Both the position numbers and the translations under genes were made by a program. A stretch of 64,000 nucleotides of DNA from Marinobacterium lacunae (GTDB lineage: Bacteria > Pseudomonadota > Gammaproteobacteria > Pseudomonadales > Balneatricaceae). Every line of letters begins with the position of its first letter. Position 1 is the stretch's first letter. Positions 8,777-18,620 of the stretch are shown here, one piece after another. The notes below the pieces were generated by a model, which ran no database searches, was not told where the DNA came from, and saw only the letters and a list, made by a program, of their open reading frames with translations. Location: NCBI RefSeq assembly GCF_000705555.1, contig NZ_JMQN01000057.1, forward strand, positions 1-64,000, written 5' to 3'.

Positions 8777-9322
8777 ATGCTGATTCATCCCGATCGATCG
8801 CTGCTCCTGTTGGTCGATGTGCAGGAAAAGCTGGTGCCGGCCATCGATGACGCCGCACACCTTATCGATAACTGCGGCTGGCTGACCGATGTGGCCAATC
8901 GACTGCACATACCGGTTATCGCCACCGAACAATACCCCCAAGGCCTGGGCGGTACGATTGAAGTACTGCGCCAGCGCGTACCGCAAGAGCAGATCTTCGC
9001 CAAGATGGCGTTTTCATGCGTGTCTGAGACGGCCTGTGCCGACGCCATCAACAGCGTGAAAGCCGAACAGATAGTAATCGCGGGTATTGAAGCCCATGTG
9101 TGCGTACTGCAAACGGCCATGGAGCTCAAGCAGCAGGCCCGTGAGGTTTTCGTGGTCGAGGATTGCGTCGGATCGCGCAGCCCCTCAGACAAGGCCGCCG
9201 CCCTGGCCCGTTTGCGTCAGAACGGCGTACAGATCGTGACCCGTGAAATGGTCGCCTTCGAGTGGCTACGCAAAGCAGGCGATGATCGCTTCCGCCAGAT
9301 CAGCCGCGAGTTTTTGCGCTAG
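8777..9322 (+). CDS. Isochorismatase-family cysteine hydrolase (YcaC-like)
   Basis: This 181-residue protein has the catalytic triad of the cysteine-hydrolase group: Asp14 (LLVDVQEKL), Lys76 (FAKMAFSC) and Cys109 (GIEAHVCVLQTAMEL), the last after the family's cis-peptide segment. Length and motifs resemble YcaC-type hydrolases of unknown substrate more than true isochorismatases or nicotinamidases. AAGGAG precedes the ATG. It follows the DUF2889 gene and ends at a bidirectional terminator. Confidence 0.85.
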   Translation: MLIHPDRSLLLLVDVQEKLVPAIDDAAHLIDNCGWLTDVANRLHIPVIATEQYPQGLGGTIEVLRQRVPQEQIFAKMAFSCVSETACADAINSVKAEQIVIAGIEAHVCVLQTAMELKQQAREVFVVEDCVGSRSPSDKAAALARLRQNGVQIVTREMVAFEWLRKAGDDRFRQISREFLR

Positions 9323-9338
9323 AACACCTCAGGCACAC

Positions 9339-9374
9339 AAAAGCCCGCACCGGCAGAACCGATGCGGGCTTTTT
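9339..9374. terminator. Bidirectional intrinsic terminator
   Basis: AAAA-GCCCGCA (9339-9349) pairs with TGCGGGC-TTTTT (9363-9374). It sits between the convergent hydrolase and permease genes and has a T-run in both directions. Confidence 0.88.
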
Positions 9375-9386
9375 AATGAAGGCGTA

Positions 9387-10802
9387 TCAGGAGACCTCTG
9401 CGCGCTCTTTCGCGGGCGACTCCTCCGCTCCGTCGGCGAATATCACCTCATCTTCAGGTGCATGCTTGCCAAACAGCTTAGGACGCTCAATCAGGAAATA
9501 CAGGATCAATCCGATCGCCACGGCATACACAGTGGACTTAGGATCCGGCATGGCGAGGGTAACCGCCACAATGCCGGCGACACCGCGCTCGGTCGGGTTC
9601 TTCAACTGCTCCATACCCACCATGATGCAGATATACGCCGTCAGTATCAGCGTTAGCGACAGCGCGATGGGCAACACCGGCTTGAACAGCGTGACCAGCG
9701 GCAGAATGAACAGCGCTACGAAACCGGTCACCCAGAAGGAGCCTCCACCGCTGTAGATCGAGTCCATCGCCTTGCGACCCATGGCGTAGCGCTCGGCAAC
9801 GGTCGCATGAGCGGCTGTCCATAGCGGCCCGGCCAAGCCTGGCCAGGGTGCCAAAAATGCGTGCAGCAGGTTACGCAATGCAGTCACAAGGTGAACACGG
9901 TCTACGCTGCCGTCGATCTTCTCATCGGCACGCAGGTGGTCGATTCGCTTAACCAACGTAAAGCCGACAATGATGTCACCGAAGGCAATAACATAGGCGA
10001 TAACCGCCGTCGGTATCGCCAGCAGGAACACATCCCAACCCGGAAAGCCGACAGTGAAGGTCAGGTACTGCCACATCAAGGCGAAATCGGGCTGAGTGAT
10101 ACCCCACTCGATATTGGGCGTCGCGTACTCGCCAGAGGTCCAGCCAATGACCATGGCAATAACCATCCCCGGAATCATGCCGAAGTTGGCGATGCGCTTG
10201 GCCAGCGGGCTTGCGTTTACAACGTTTTTGAACGAGAGCGAGAACAGAATATACGCGGAGATGATCGCGCCCAGCAGTAGAGAGATCGGTGTGGAGTCGA
10301 TACGCCCGCCGGTTTTCAGCTCACCCATCAGTGCAGCGATACCAGCGCCGATGATAATGCCCGATTTCAGTGAGTTGGGTATGACATCGACAAGCTTCGA
10401 ACCCAAACGGGTCACGCCCAGAAAGAGGAAGATCAGCGTCACTTCAAGCTGCAGCGCAAACATCGCTTTGATCGCCTCAGGCCCCGGTTCAAATCCTTTG
10501 AGGTACAACAGCACCACCGGTATTGCAGGTGTAATCCAGCCCGGCACCAGCGGTACACCCAGCAATGAAGGCAGGATATAACCCAGGCCTGCTATGAACG
10601 TGAAGGCCAGCGCCGCCTCATATGGCATGCCCAGATAGGTTTCCAGCAGCGGGATCATGGCCAGGCCGACCACAAACATGATCAAGCCCTGAATCACTTC
10701 GGGCATCTCGAGGCGGTAATGGATAAGCGGTAATCGTACCTGGAATGGACCGAGCGGCCAGTACGGCTGCTCCGCGCCATGTTCGCGGTTCAGAATCGGC
10801 AT
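9387..10802 (-). CDS. Polytopic permease, NCS2-like fold, substrate unknown
   Basis: This 471-residue inner-membrane protein has about 12 hydrophobic segments. The N-terminal tail is soluble and the C-terminal tail is acidic (APEDEVIFADGAEESPAKE). Repeated glycine- and proline-rich half-helices such as YILPSLLGVPLVPGWITPAI and AFGDIIVGFTLVKRID suggest the two inverted repeats of the NCS2/SLC23 nucleobase-transporter superfamily, but I do not recognise a characterised subfamily. The start ATG is preceded by AAAGGA. An acyl-CoA synthetase gene lies upstream on the same strand, separated by a terminator, so a shared function is only a guess. Confidence 0.65.
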   Translation of the reverse strand: MPILNREHGAEQPYWPLGPFQVRLPLIHYRLEMPEVIQGLIMFVVGLAMIPLLETYLGMPYEAALAFTFIAGLGYILPSLLGVPLVPGWITPAIPVVLLYLKGFEPGPEAIKAMFALQLEVTLIFLFLGVTRLGSKLVDVIPNSLKSGIIIGAGIAALMGELKTGGRIDSTPISLLLGAIISAYILFSLSFKNVVNASPLAKRIANFGMIPGMVIAMVIGWTSGEYATPNIEWGITQPDFALMWQYLTFTVGFPGWDVFLLAIPTAVIAYVIAFGDIIVGFTLVKRIDHLRADEKIDGSVDRVHLVTALRNLLHAFLAPWPGLAGPLWTAAHATVAERYAMGRKAMDSIYSGGGSFWVTGFVALFILPLVTLFKPVLPIALSLTLILTAYICIMVGMEQLKNPTERGVAGIVAVTLAMPDPKSTVYAVAIGLILYFLIERPKLFGKHAPEDEVIFADGAEESPAKERAEVS

Positions 10803-10913
10803 ATTGGTTTTCCTTTATTCTTGTGTATGCGTTTAGCGGAGTACAGCGCTAGTAGACCCTCTGAATGCGTCGCAAATTTTTCGCAATCCCAACGAAATGT
10901 AACGGCTCCACGC

Positions 10914-10941
10914 AAAAAAACGGGCGCGATTAGCGCGCCCG
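10914..10941 (-). terminator. Intrinsic terminator after acyl-CoA synthetase gene
   Basis: On the minus strand, GGGCGCG-CTAAT-CGCGCCC is followed by a G and seven T. It lies about 50 bp past the stop codon of the acyl-CoA synthetase gene and separates it from the permease gene. Confidence 0.88.
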
Positions 10942-10991
10942 AAAGCAGCCAGGAATGGGGTGCCTGGTCATCACCATGAGTCCGTGAACCC

Positions 10992-12620
10992 TTACATCTC
11001 TTTGGTCCGATTGCGCAGCATGAACTTCTGTATTTTCCCGGTTGAGGTCTTGGGCAGTTCACCAAATACGATGGTCTTCGGCACCTTGAAGTGCGCCATG
11101 TTTTCACGACAGAACTGGATAATCTCTTCGGCCGTAACCTCTCCGTCCGCCGCTATAAACGCACAGGGGGTTTCGCCCCACTTCTCGTCGGGCTTGGCGA
11201 CAACAGCGGCCTCCCGCACTTTCGGATGGCGGTAGAGGATATCCTCGACTTCGATACTGGAGATGTTCTCGCCGCCGGAGATAATCACATCCTTGGAGCG
11301 GTCCTTGATCTCGATGTAGTGATCGGGGTGGCACACCGCCAGATCGCCGGAATGGAACCACCCACCTTCAAACGACTCTTCAGTGGCAGTCGGGTTTTTC
11401 AGGTACCCTTTCATCACCAGATTGCCACGCATCATCACCTCACCGATGGTAACGCCATCGGCCGGTACCGGCTCAAGCGTCACGGGATCAGCCACCATCA
11501 GCCCCTCCATCACCGGCGCCTTCACACCCTGACGGGATTTCAAGCGCGCGCGCTCGGTCAGGCTGCGCTCGTCCCACTCATCCTTCCATGCGCAGATTAC
11601 ACTGGGGCCGTAGGTTTCAGTCAGGCCATAGACATGCGTAACCGAAAAGCCAAGCTCCTCCATACCTTCGATAACCGAGGCTGGGGGCGCAGCTCCTGCG
11701 GTCATCACTTTAACCTTGTGCTTAATCGAAGCCTTCAGCGCCTCGGGCCCTGAGTTCAACATATTCAACACAATCGGCGCGCCGCAGAAGTGGTTCACCT
11801 TCTCATCGCGAATCAGCTCGAATATTGGCTCGACACGCACCTGACGCAGACAGACGTTGGTGCCGCTGATCGCCGCAATTGCCCAGGGGAAACACCAGCC
11901 GTTGCAGTGAAACATCGGCAACGTCCAGAGATAGACAGGGTTATCACTCATACCCCATGACACGATATTGCTCAGCGCATTCAGGTAGGCACCGCGATGG
12001 TGATAGACCACGCCTTTTGGGTTGCCTGTGGTGCCCGATGTGTAATTGAGCGTGATGGCACGCCACTCATCATCCGGAGGCAGGTAATTGAAACTCTCGT
12101 CGCCCTTGTCGAGCAGTGCGTCATAGGTCATCTGGCCAATCAGCTCCCCCCCTTCATACTGAGGGTCGTCGATATCGATCACTATCGGGTGGCGCGACAT
12201 CAGCTTGAGCGCACGGGAGACAACTTTCGAGAATTCGCGATCCACCAGCAGTACACGGGTTTCCGCATGCTCCATGATGAAGGCAACCGCCTCAGGATCC
12301 AGTCGCGTATTGATGCTGTTAAGCACAGCGCCACTCATCGGTACGCCAAAGTGAGCCTCATAATGCTCAGGAATGTTGGGCGCGATGATCGAAACGGTCT
12401 CGCCAGGATTGATTCCCAAACGCTGAATCGCACTCGCCAGACGGCGGCAGCGCATCCAGGTCTCGTGCCAGGTGCGTCTCACGTCACCGTGAACGATGGC
12501 GGTGCGCTGGGGGTGCACTTGAGCGGAGCGCTCAAGAAAGCTGACAGGCGTAAGCGTGGCGTAGTTTGCGTTATTCTGATCGAGCTGCTGATCAAAGATA
12601 CTCGTGGTCGTTGCAGACAT
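10992..12620 (-). CDS. AMP-forming acyl-CoA synthetase (DmdB/medium-chain type)
   Basis: This 542-residue ATP-dependent acid:CoA ligase has the AMP-binding P-loop YTSGTTGNPKGVVY, the GLTETYGP motif, the GWFHSGD hinge region and the C-terminal lysine loop PKTSTGKIQKF. The layout resembles short/medium-chain acyl-CoA synthetases, including the methylmercaptopropionate-CoA ligase DmdB of marine bacteria and plant AAE-type enzymes. The acid used cannot be read from the sequence. ATG 12620 has GAGG nine bases upstream; the frame extends to 12716 without a site. It diverges from the sensor kinase gene. Confidence 0.87.
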   Translation of the reverse strand: MSATTTSIFDQQLDQNNANYATLTPVSFLERSAQVHPQRTAIVHGDVRRTWHETWMRCRRLASAIQRLGINPGETVSIIAPNIPEHYEAHFGVPMSGAVLNSINTRLDPEAVAFIMEHAETRVLLVDREFSKVVSRALKLMSRHPIVIDIDDPQYEGGELIGQMTYDALLDKGDESFNYLPPDDEWRAITLNYTSGTTGNPKGVVYHHRGAYLNALSNIVSWGMSDNPVYLWTLPMFHCNGWCFPWAIAAISGTNVCLRQVRVEPIFELIRDEKVNHFCGAPIVLNMLNSGPEALKASIKHKVKVMTAGAAPPASVIEGMEELGFSVTHVYGLTETYGPSVICAWKDEWDERSLTERARLKSRQGVKAPVMEGLMVADPVTLEPVPADGVTIGEVMMRGNLVMKGYLKNPTATEESFEGGWFHSGDLAVCHPDHYIEIKDRSKDVIISGGENISSIEVEDILYRHPKVREAAVVAKPDEKWGETPCAFIAADGEVTAEEIIQFCRENMAHFKVPKTIVFGELPKTSTGKIQKFMLRNRTKEM

Positions 12621-12838
12621 ATGTAAGAACCTCGTTATTGTTATCTCTGCCGGCGTACTGGAATTGAGGGGTGGGGCAAGATAGGGAAAGACACTAGGAC
12701 AGGAGTTTTTCGACACTTTTGCCGAATTCTAACGAAATGTATCAAGCCGCTTTTCAGGGGTACAAACTGGGATAATATGGTGCGATACGGGCAGAAAACG
12801 CTTCAGGGCAAACCCTGATAGCCACTATAACAACCGCC

Positions 12839-15724
12839 GTGGATCTGTACGTGCTCAAATCCAGCCTCACTCAACGTTTCTTACTGGTCATGTTCGCCAT
12901 CATCGCGGCGATCATTGCGGCGTTCTATCTCTACTCTGTCCCCCTGATCAAAAGCAAAGTGTTCGAAATCGAGCGAAATGCCAGCCGCATTGCGCTCAAT
13001 AACGTATTCGAACTGGCCGATAAGATGTATTCCAGCTCCGAGGAATACCGCCAGCAGGTGCTGGAATCCCACCGTCAGCGCCTGCGGGCAGTGGTCGACT
13101 CCGCCGCCTTTTTATATTCAAAGCAGTACACACTGGCCACGCAGTCGGGCATGACGGACGTACAGGCGCGGGACTATGTTTTCACCCAGCTGAGCGATCT
13201 CACTTACGGCGATGACGATTACGTTTGGGTCGCCGATGAAGACTTTATGCTGGTGTCACACCCAGACCCTGCCTACCGCGGGCGCAGCGTTTACGAATTC
13301 GTCGACGAAAGCGGTCACCCGATCATTCCATCCGTACTGAAAGCGGCTATCGCCGACGGAGAAGGGTTTTATAACTATCGATGGAACCGCCTGAACGAAG
13401 AGCGCAAGCTGGAGAAGTTCTCGTATGTGAAGTATTTCCCTCAGTGGCACTTCGTGCTTGGAGCAGGCGTCTACATAGACGATGTTGAAGCGGAGGTATC
13501 GGCGCGTCGCGAACGTGCGCTTGCCGAACTTCGCGAAGCACTCGCCGAGATCAAAATCGCCAGCACAGGCTATCTGTTTATATTCGACGGTAGCGGCCGC
13601 ATGCTGGTACACCCTAACCAGAACATCGATGGCGCGATGTTCCGTACACTTAAGAATCCGGTAACCGACAACACCATCCTGCAGGAGCTGATTTCGGTCG
13701 CCGAGACAGGCAAAGAGCTGTACTACAAATGGGACAGGCCCACCGATCCCGGCAACTACATCTATGAGAAGGTTTCGCTGGTGCGCTACCTGCCGGGGTT
13801 CGACTGGTATATCTGCTCAAGCATCTATCTGGACGAGCTGCAGGCAAGCTCACAGGTGCTAACTGATCGCATCATGGTGATCGCGACCATCGCCCTGCTT
13901 GCGGCCAGCATTCTCGCCTTTGTCTTTGTCAACGTTGTCACCCGCCCCATACGACACTTGTCGGAAACCGCCTCACGGATCAGCAGTGGCGAGATGGATG
14001 CCACCACCAAAATACATCGCGATGACGAGATCGGTGTTCTCGCCAGGGCCTTTGATCGCATGGTGGACCGGCTTCGACAGAACATCAGCCAACTGGATGA
14101 AAAGGTCGGCGAGCGCACCCGGGAACTGGACCAGCGTAACCGCCAGTTGAGTCAGGCGATGGACGATATAAGCGCCGCCAGTCAGAACCTTAAACTTGTC
14201 GAAGAGCGCCAGCGCTTAATACTCGATGCGCTGCCGGCGCAGATCGCCTACATCGACAACCAACAGAACTATATCTTTGTGAATGAGGGGTATGTTGCCG
14301 CGTTCGGCCTGTCCAAGCAGGACGTCATCGGCAAACACCTGCGTGAGGTTATCGGCACACGCATGTATGAAGACATCATCCCGCAAGTTCAAAAAGCGCT
14401 GCACGGTACAACCAGTACCTTCGAGTATCCGCTTGAACTGAACGGTGAAACACGCATCACCAAACGCACCCTGATGCCGTTCGATCCTGAGCCCGGCAAG
14501 GTGCTCGGCCTTATCAACCTGTCACTGGACATCACCGCAGAGCGCGAGGGAGAACGCCGTCTTCAGGTCGCCCAGCGCATGCACACCGTTGGACAGCTGG
14601 CGGGCGGACTCTCTCATGATTTCAACAACTTGCTATCCATACTTCAAGGAAATCTTCTCGCCATTCAGGACAACCCGGCAACGCCAGCCGAGCTTCTGCG
14701 CCATATAGAACCCGCCATACGGGCCACCCGCCGAGGGGCCGACATTACACGACGGCTTCTCGCCTTTGCTCGACGCCAGCCACTCTCGCCGAGCCGGATC
14801 GACCTGTATGCACTCATGACCGAATGCACGGCACTGATCGGGAGTTCGCTTCCCTCTAACATCACGCAGATGATGGTCGCCGATAAGGACCTACGGCAAC
14901 CGCTTGCAGACCCGGGCCAGCTTGAAGATGCACTGGTAAACCTCGCCTTCAACGCCCGTGCAGCGATGCCGGATGGTGGCGAAATCCGTTTTCACCTGTC
15001 CAATCGCAGTGTCACCACCACCCTGCTGCTCGATGAACAGGTCGACTTTGGCGAGTATGTCGAGATTACCGTCTGCGATACCGGATGCGGATTCAGTCAG
15101 GAGGCGATGGAGCGGGCGTTCGAGCCCTTCTTTACCACGCGCAAGATGGAAAACTCATCAGGCCTTGGCCTGAGCATGGTGTATGGTTTCGTCAAGCAGA
15201 GTAACGGCTATATTGCCCTCTCCAACCACACAGGAGGCGGTGCCTGCGTGACGCTGCTATTGCCAGCCTCTGCTCCCGTCAAGCAGGCCATGCCGGCATC
15301 CTCCGACACGCCAAACGATGAGAGCACTAGAAGCAAGGGCCTGATACTGCTTCTCGATGATGAAGACGACGTCCGCGAAGTCATACGGGACCAGCTCTCG
15401 GGACTCGGCTATCAGGTCATAGAGTGCCGCGACCCGACTGAAGCCTGCGAATTGATCGACACCCTTCCTGATTTGAAAGGCGTCGTCAGTGATATAGTGA
15501 TGCCCGGCGATCTGAATGGATTCGATGTTGCCAGACACCTGCGCATGTCACACCCCGACGCGGCTGTGGTCCTTGTCAGTGGTTTTGCCTCCCGTCATGA
15601 CGAGCGCCCCGACGACTGCAACATGCTGCCGATGCTGCGCAAGCCCTTCACCCGAGAGCAGCTTGGGCACGCCCTGCAAAGCCCCAAAGCACGCCAGCCC
15701 CTAAAGATGGGCACTGATAACTAG
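12839..15724 (+). CDS. Cache-domain hybrid sensor histidine kinase
   Basis: This is a 961-residue membrane receptor. A first transmembrane helix lies near residues 12-32, followed by a large periplasmic Cache region (about 35-340) with two copies of a YVWVADEDF/YLFIFDGSG-type motif, each followed by a W-x-F/Y-x-(L/I)-(G/C) strand. A second helix (about 344-366), HAMP, and a PAS domain (about 460-575) follow. The kinase core has phospho-acceptor His593 (GGLSHDFNNLL), N-box (LVNLAFNARAAM), G-boxes (DTGCGF, GLGLSMVYGF), then a receiver domain with Asp885 (SDIVMP). Cache domains usually sense small carboxylates, amino acids or amines. The start is a GTG (12839, or 12851) with a weak ribosome site. 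Its likely partner follows 10 bp downstream. Confidence 0.88.
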   Translation: MDLYVLKSSLTQRFLLVMFAIIAAIIAAFYLYSVPLIKSKVFEIERNASRIALNNVFELADKMYSSSEEYRQQVLESHRQRLRAVVDSAAFLYSKQYTLATQSGMTDVQARDYVFTQLSDLTYGDDDYVWVADEDFMLVSHPDPAYRGRSVYEFVDESGHPIIPSVLKAAIADGEGFYNYRWNRLNEERKLEKFSYVKYFPQWHFVLGAGVYIDDVEAEVSARRERALAELREALAEIKIASTGYLFIFDGSGRMLVHPNQNIDGAMFRTLKNPVTDNTILQELISVAETGKELYYKWDRPTDPGNYIYEKVSLVRYLPGFDWYICSSIYLDELQASSQVLTDRIMVIATIALLAASILAFVFVNVVTRPIRHLSETASRISSGEMDATTKIHRDDEIGVLARAFDRMVDRLRQNISQLDEKVGERTRELDQRNRQLSQAMDDISAASQNLKLVEERQRLILDALPAQIAYIDNQQNYIFVNEGYVAAFGLSKQDVIGKHLREVIGTRMYEDIIPQVQKALHGTTSTFEYPLELNGETRITKRTLMPFDPEPGKVLGLINLSLDITAEREGERRLQVAQRMHTVGQLAGGLSHDFNNLLSILQGNLLAIQDNPATPAELLRHIEPAIRATRRGADITRRLLAFARRQPLSPSRIDLYALMTECTALIGSSLPSNITQMMVADKDLRQPLADPGQLEDALVNLAFNARAAMPDGGEIRFHLSNRSVTTTLLLDEQVDFGEYVEITVCDTGCGFSQEAMERAFEPFFTTRKMENSSGLGLSMVYGFVKQSNGYIALSNHTGGGACVTLLLPASAPVKQAMPASSDTPNDESTRSKGLILLLDDEDDVREVIRDQLSGLGYQVIECRDPTEACELIDTLPDLKGVVSDIVMPGDLNGFDVARHLRMSHPDAAVVLVSGFASRHDERPDDCNMLPMLRKPFTREQLGHALQSPKARQPLKMGTDN

Positions 15725-15734
15725 AGAGACCAAG

Positions 15735-16451
15735 GTGCAAAAGAAACTCGTCTACATCATTGATGATGAAACCGATATCTGCGAGCTGATCTCGGCCGAA
15801 CTCATCCGCCACGGCTACGACACCCGTACATTCCAAACCGGCGCCCAAGCAACCCATGCGCTCAATCGCCGCAAACCCGATCTATGCATCATCGACCTGG
15901 GATTACCCGACATGGACGGCATATCGATTGTGCGTCAGCTGTGCGACTCGCTGGGGTTGGGGGTCATCATCATTTCGGGCCGGGACAGTACCAGCGACCG
16001 CGTACTGGGGCTTGAGTTCGGCGCGGACGACTACCTGATCAAACCGTTCGACCCGCGTGAACTTGTCGCCCGGGTTAACAGTCTGTTCAGGCGTCTGGAG
16101 CATATCGAAGCCGCCGCCAGTCGCAGCGACAAGTCACGCAAGGCGATGTTCGCAGGCTGGCTGTTTGATCCGAGCACGCTCACCCTAAGGCACCATGATC
16201 AGGGCAGAAACGAAATACTCTCAGCCTCGGAAGCAGCGCTCCTTACGCTACTTCTGCGATCACCGCGACAGATACTTTCGCGCGATCAACTGCTGCAGGG
16301 GTATGCCGATCCGTTCGACCGGAGCATTGATGTGCGCATGTCGCGCATTCGGAAAAAAATCGAGAAAGAACCGCGCCACCCCACCATCATCAAAACGGTG
16401 TATGGCGCCGGTTATATTCTGACATCTGAGGTCGAGTGGCGTAGCGAGTAA
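15735..16451 (+). CDS. OmpR-family response regulator
   Basis: This is a 238-residue two-component regulator. The receiver domain has acidic pocket DDE near residue 12, phospho-acceptor Asp54 (IIDLGLPDMDG) and LIKPFDPREL near residue 103. The C-terminal winged helix (about 135-235) includes RDQLLQGYADPFDRSIDVRMSR, cut here to its first part RDQLLQGY, and ends in a TVYGAGYIL wing. The start is GTG 15735. It lies in the same operon as the hybrid kinase. The targets are unknown; the divergent acyl-CoA synthetase gene is a candidate by position. Confidence 0.9.
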   Translation: MQKKLVYIIDDETDICELISAELIRHGYDTRTFQTGAQATHALNRRKPDLCIIDLGLPDMDGISIVRQLCDSLGLGVIIISGRDSTSDRVLGLEFGADDYLIKPFDPRELVARVNSLFRRLEHIEAAASRSDKSRKAMFAGWLFDPSTLTLRHHDQGRNEILSASEAALLTLLLRSPRQILSRDQLLQGYADPFDRSIDVRMSRIRKKIEKEPRHPTIIKTVYGAGYILTSEVEWRSE

Positions 16452-16454
16452 TCA

Positions 16455-18347
16455 TCACAGCGTGGCGGTACGCGCTAGAAAATCGTCAGGGTCAATCACA
16501 CCAACCATCGTCATATCAGGCCGCTGCTGACCGGTTTTATCGTAAAAGAAGAGTACCGGCGGCCCGAAAACCTGATAACGCTGATTCAACGCCTTGGAAT
16601 CGGCGTCGTTCGCCGTCACGTCGACCTTGATCAGTTTAAAGCTGCTTAAACGTTGCTGCACACCTGGGTCGGCGAAGGTGACATATTCGAGCTCAACGCA
16701 GCTCACACACCAGTCTGCGTAAAAATCGAGCATGACTGGCTGCCCGGCGCTGCGCGCCTGCGCCAGCAGTGGCTCAAGTTGCTCTATCCGCGTCACAGTC
16801 GTGAAGCCGAGTTCGGAGCGCGCACGTCCTACAGCACTCGACTGTCCACCCTGACTGGCAGCAAACCCCTGTAGCGGGTAGACAAGGCTACGCCCGCCGG
16901 CCAGCAATCCGATCAACAGCGCCGCACCGTATACGAGCAGGATCATGCCAAAGCCTTTCCAAAGTCGGTGCCAACCGTTGGCATGCTCACCGAGACGCTC
17001 GAACACGTTCAGGTACACCGAACTGATAATCAGGATGACACCAACCATCACCATGGTGACCTGAACCGGCAGAATGCGATCGAGCATCCAGACCGCCATC
17101 AGAAGCAGTACTACGCCAAACGCGGCCTTGACGCCCTCCATCCAGCTACCCGCCCGAGGCAGCAGTTTGCCCGCTGAAGCTCCCACCACTAACAGTGGCA
17201 CGCCCATACCCAGCGACAGAACAAAGAGTGCAGCGCCACCCATGATCGGGTCACCGGTTTGGCCGATATAGATCAGTGCGCCAGCAAGTGGCGCCGCCAT
17301 GCAGGGGCCGACAATCAATGCCGACAGAAGCCCCATCACGGCGACACCCCAGATCGAACCGCTCTTTTGGTGCGAGCTCACTTCGCTCACGCGGCTCTGC
17401 AGCCACTTGGGCATTTGCAGCTCGTAGAACCCGAACATCGACAGCGCCAGCAGTACAAACAAGCCCGCAAAAACCGATATTACCCAAGGATTTTGCAACG
17501 CCACCTGCACATTGGCGCCGAACAGACCCACTACCACACCGGCCACCGTGTAGGTCAGTGACATCGCCAATACATACACCAATGACAGCAGGAACGCGTG
17601 TGCGGTGGTGATCTTGTGGCCGTGCCCGACAATGACACCAGAGAGGATGGGTATCATCGGGAAAACGCAGGGCGTCAAAGACAGCGCCAGCCCCGCCAGG
17701 AAGAACGCGCCCAACACCGCAACAATGGAGGTGCCAGCCAGCAGGTCGGCGAACACGTCCTGCTCGGATACAGGGATAACCGGCGGTGAAAGTGTGCTTG
17801 CGGGCTCGGCAGTATCGGATTGCTCAGGCAGCGCCCCGTCATCATCGGACCAGCGCAACCCAGAGGCCGCCACCAGATCCGTCACTTCGACGGTTTTCGT
17901 GACAGGCGGGTAGCAGATGCCGCCCTCCCAGCAACCTTGATAGGTAACCGTCAGTTCGCCCTGATCCCGCGCGCCTTCCGTTCCAAGCAGCAGACTTACC
18001 CGCGCCTCGTCGTAATAGACTTCGACCTGACCGAAAAGTGGATCATCCTTGGTCACCGAGGGTGCATTGCGGCGGTCGACTACGGAAATACCCTCGCCGG
18101 GTGTCACCACGACCTTATCGAGGTACAGGTAATAGTCCGGCTCGATCTCCCAGACCAGATCTACTTGCCCCGGTCCTTGTGCGTCGGCGTGCAGTACGTA
18201 TGCTTCCTCCACCGGCAGGGGCTGGGCGTTGCTGCTTTTGATCGAATCGAAAAGCCCCGCGTGTGCCAGGGTCGAGATAAACGAGATGACACTGAAGGCA
18301 ATCAGGCTTGCCAGTCGAAACATGATCGAACGACCCATCGTTGTCAT
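16455..18347 (-). CDS. dsbD: Thiol:disulfide interchange protein DsbD
   Basis: This is about 630 residues and moves reducing power from cytoplasmic thioredoxin across the inner membrane to periplasmic proteins. A signal peptide (FRLASLIAFSVISFIS) precedes an N-terminal periplasmic domain with its Cys pair in CWEGGICYPP. The central membrane domain has eight helices with the two redox cysteines in LTPCVFPM and VGPCMAAPL. The C-terminal thioredoxin-like domain has DWCVSCVELE. All three Cys pairs are present, so it should be functional. Several Met codons (18347, 18338, 18323) could be the start. It is convergent with the regulator gene, 3 bp apart. Confidence 0.92.
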   Translation of the reverse strand: MTTMGRSIMFRLASLIAFSVISFISTLAHAGLFDSIKSSNAQPLPVEEAYVLHADAQGPGQVDLVWEIEPDYYLYLDKVVVTPGEGISVVDRRNAPSVTKDDPLFGQVEVYYDEARVSLLLGTEGARDQGELTVTYQGCWEGGICYPPVTKTVEVTDLVAASGLRWSDDDGALPEQSDTAEPASTLSPPVIPVSEQDVFADLLAGTSIVAVLGAFFLAGLALSLTPCVFPMIPILSGVIVGHGHKITTAHAFLLSLVYVLAMSLTYTVAGVVVGLFGANVQVALQNPWVISVFAGLFVLLALSMFGFYELQMPKWLQSRVSEVSSHQKSGSIWGVAVMGLLSALIVGPCMAAPLAGALIYIGQTGDPIMGGAALFVLSLGMGVPLLVVGASAGKLLPRAGSWMEGVKAAFGVVLLLMAVWMLDRILPVQVTMVMVGVILIISSVYLNVFERLGEHANGWHRLWKGFGMILLVYGAALLIGLLAGGRSLVYPLQGFAASQGGQSSAVGRARSELGFTTVTRIEQLEPLLAQARSAGQPVMLDFYADWCVSCVELEYVTFADPGVQQRLSSFKLIKVDVTANDADSKALNQRYQVFGPPVLFFYDKTGQQRPDMTMVGVIDPDDFLARTATL

Positions 18348-18620
18348 AGCACGCAAACGCTTATTCCTTATTCCACCCAAAAAGATCGATGACAATATGA
18401 CCCTGAAGCTTTGTCAGGGTTCGCCTCGGAGGCTCGACAAGTTTACCACTGATCCCCTGCGCAGGCGTGAGGTACATTGCCGCAGCACATAAATGCGACC
18501 GTTAATGTTATATGAAACCGGATTCGACCGAAGGAGACCTGTAATAGCGCCGTGGATATGGTAAAAAGATTCACCTCGGTGTCAGATGACGCCTTACCTT
18601 ATTGCCGTCAGGATAGGAAC

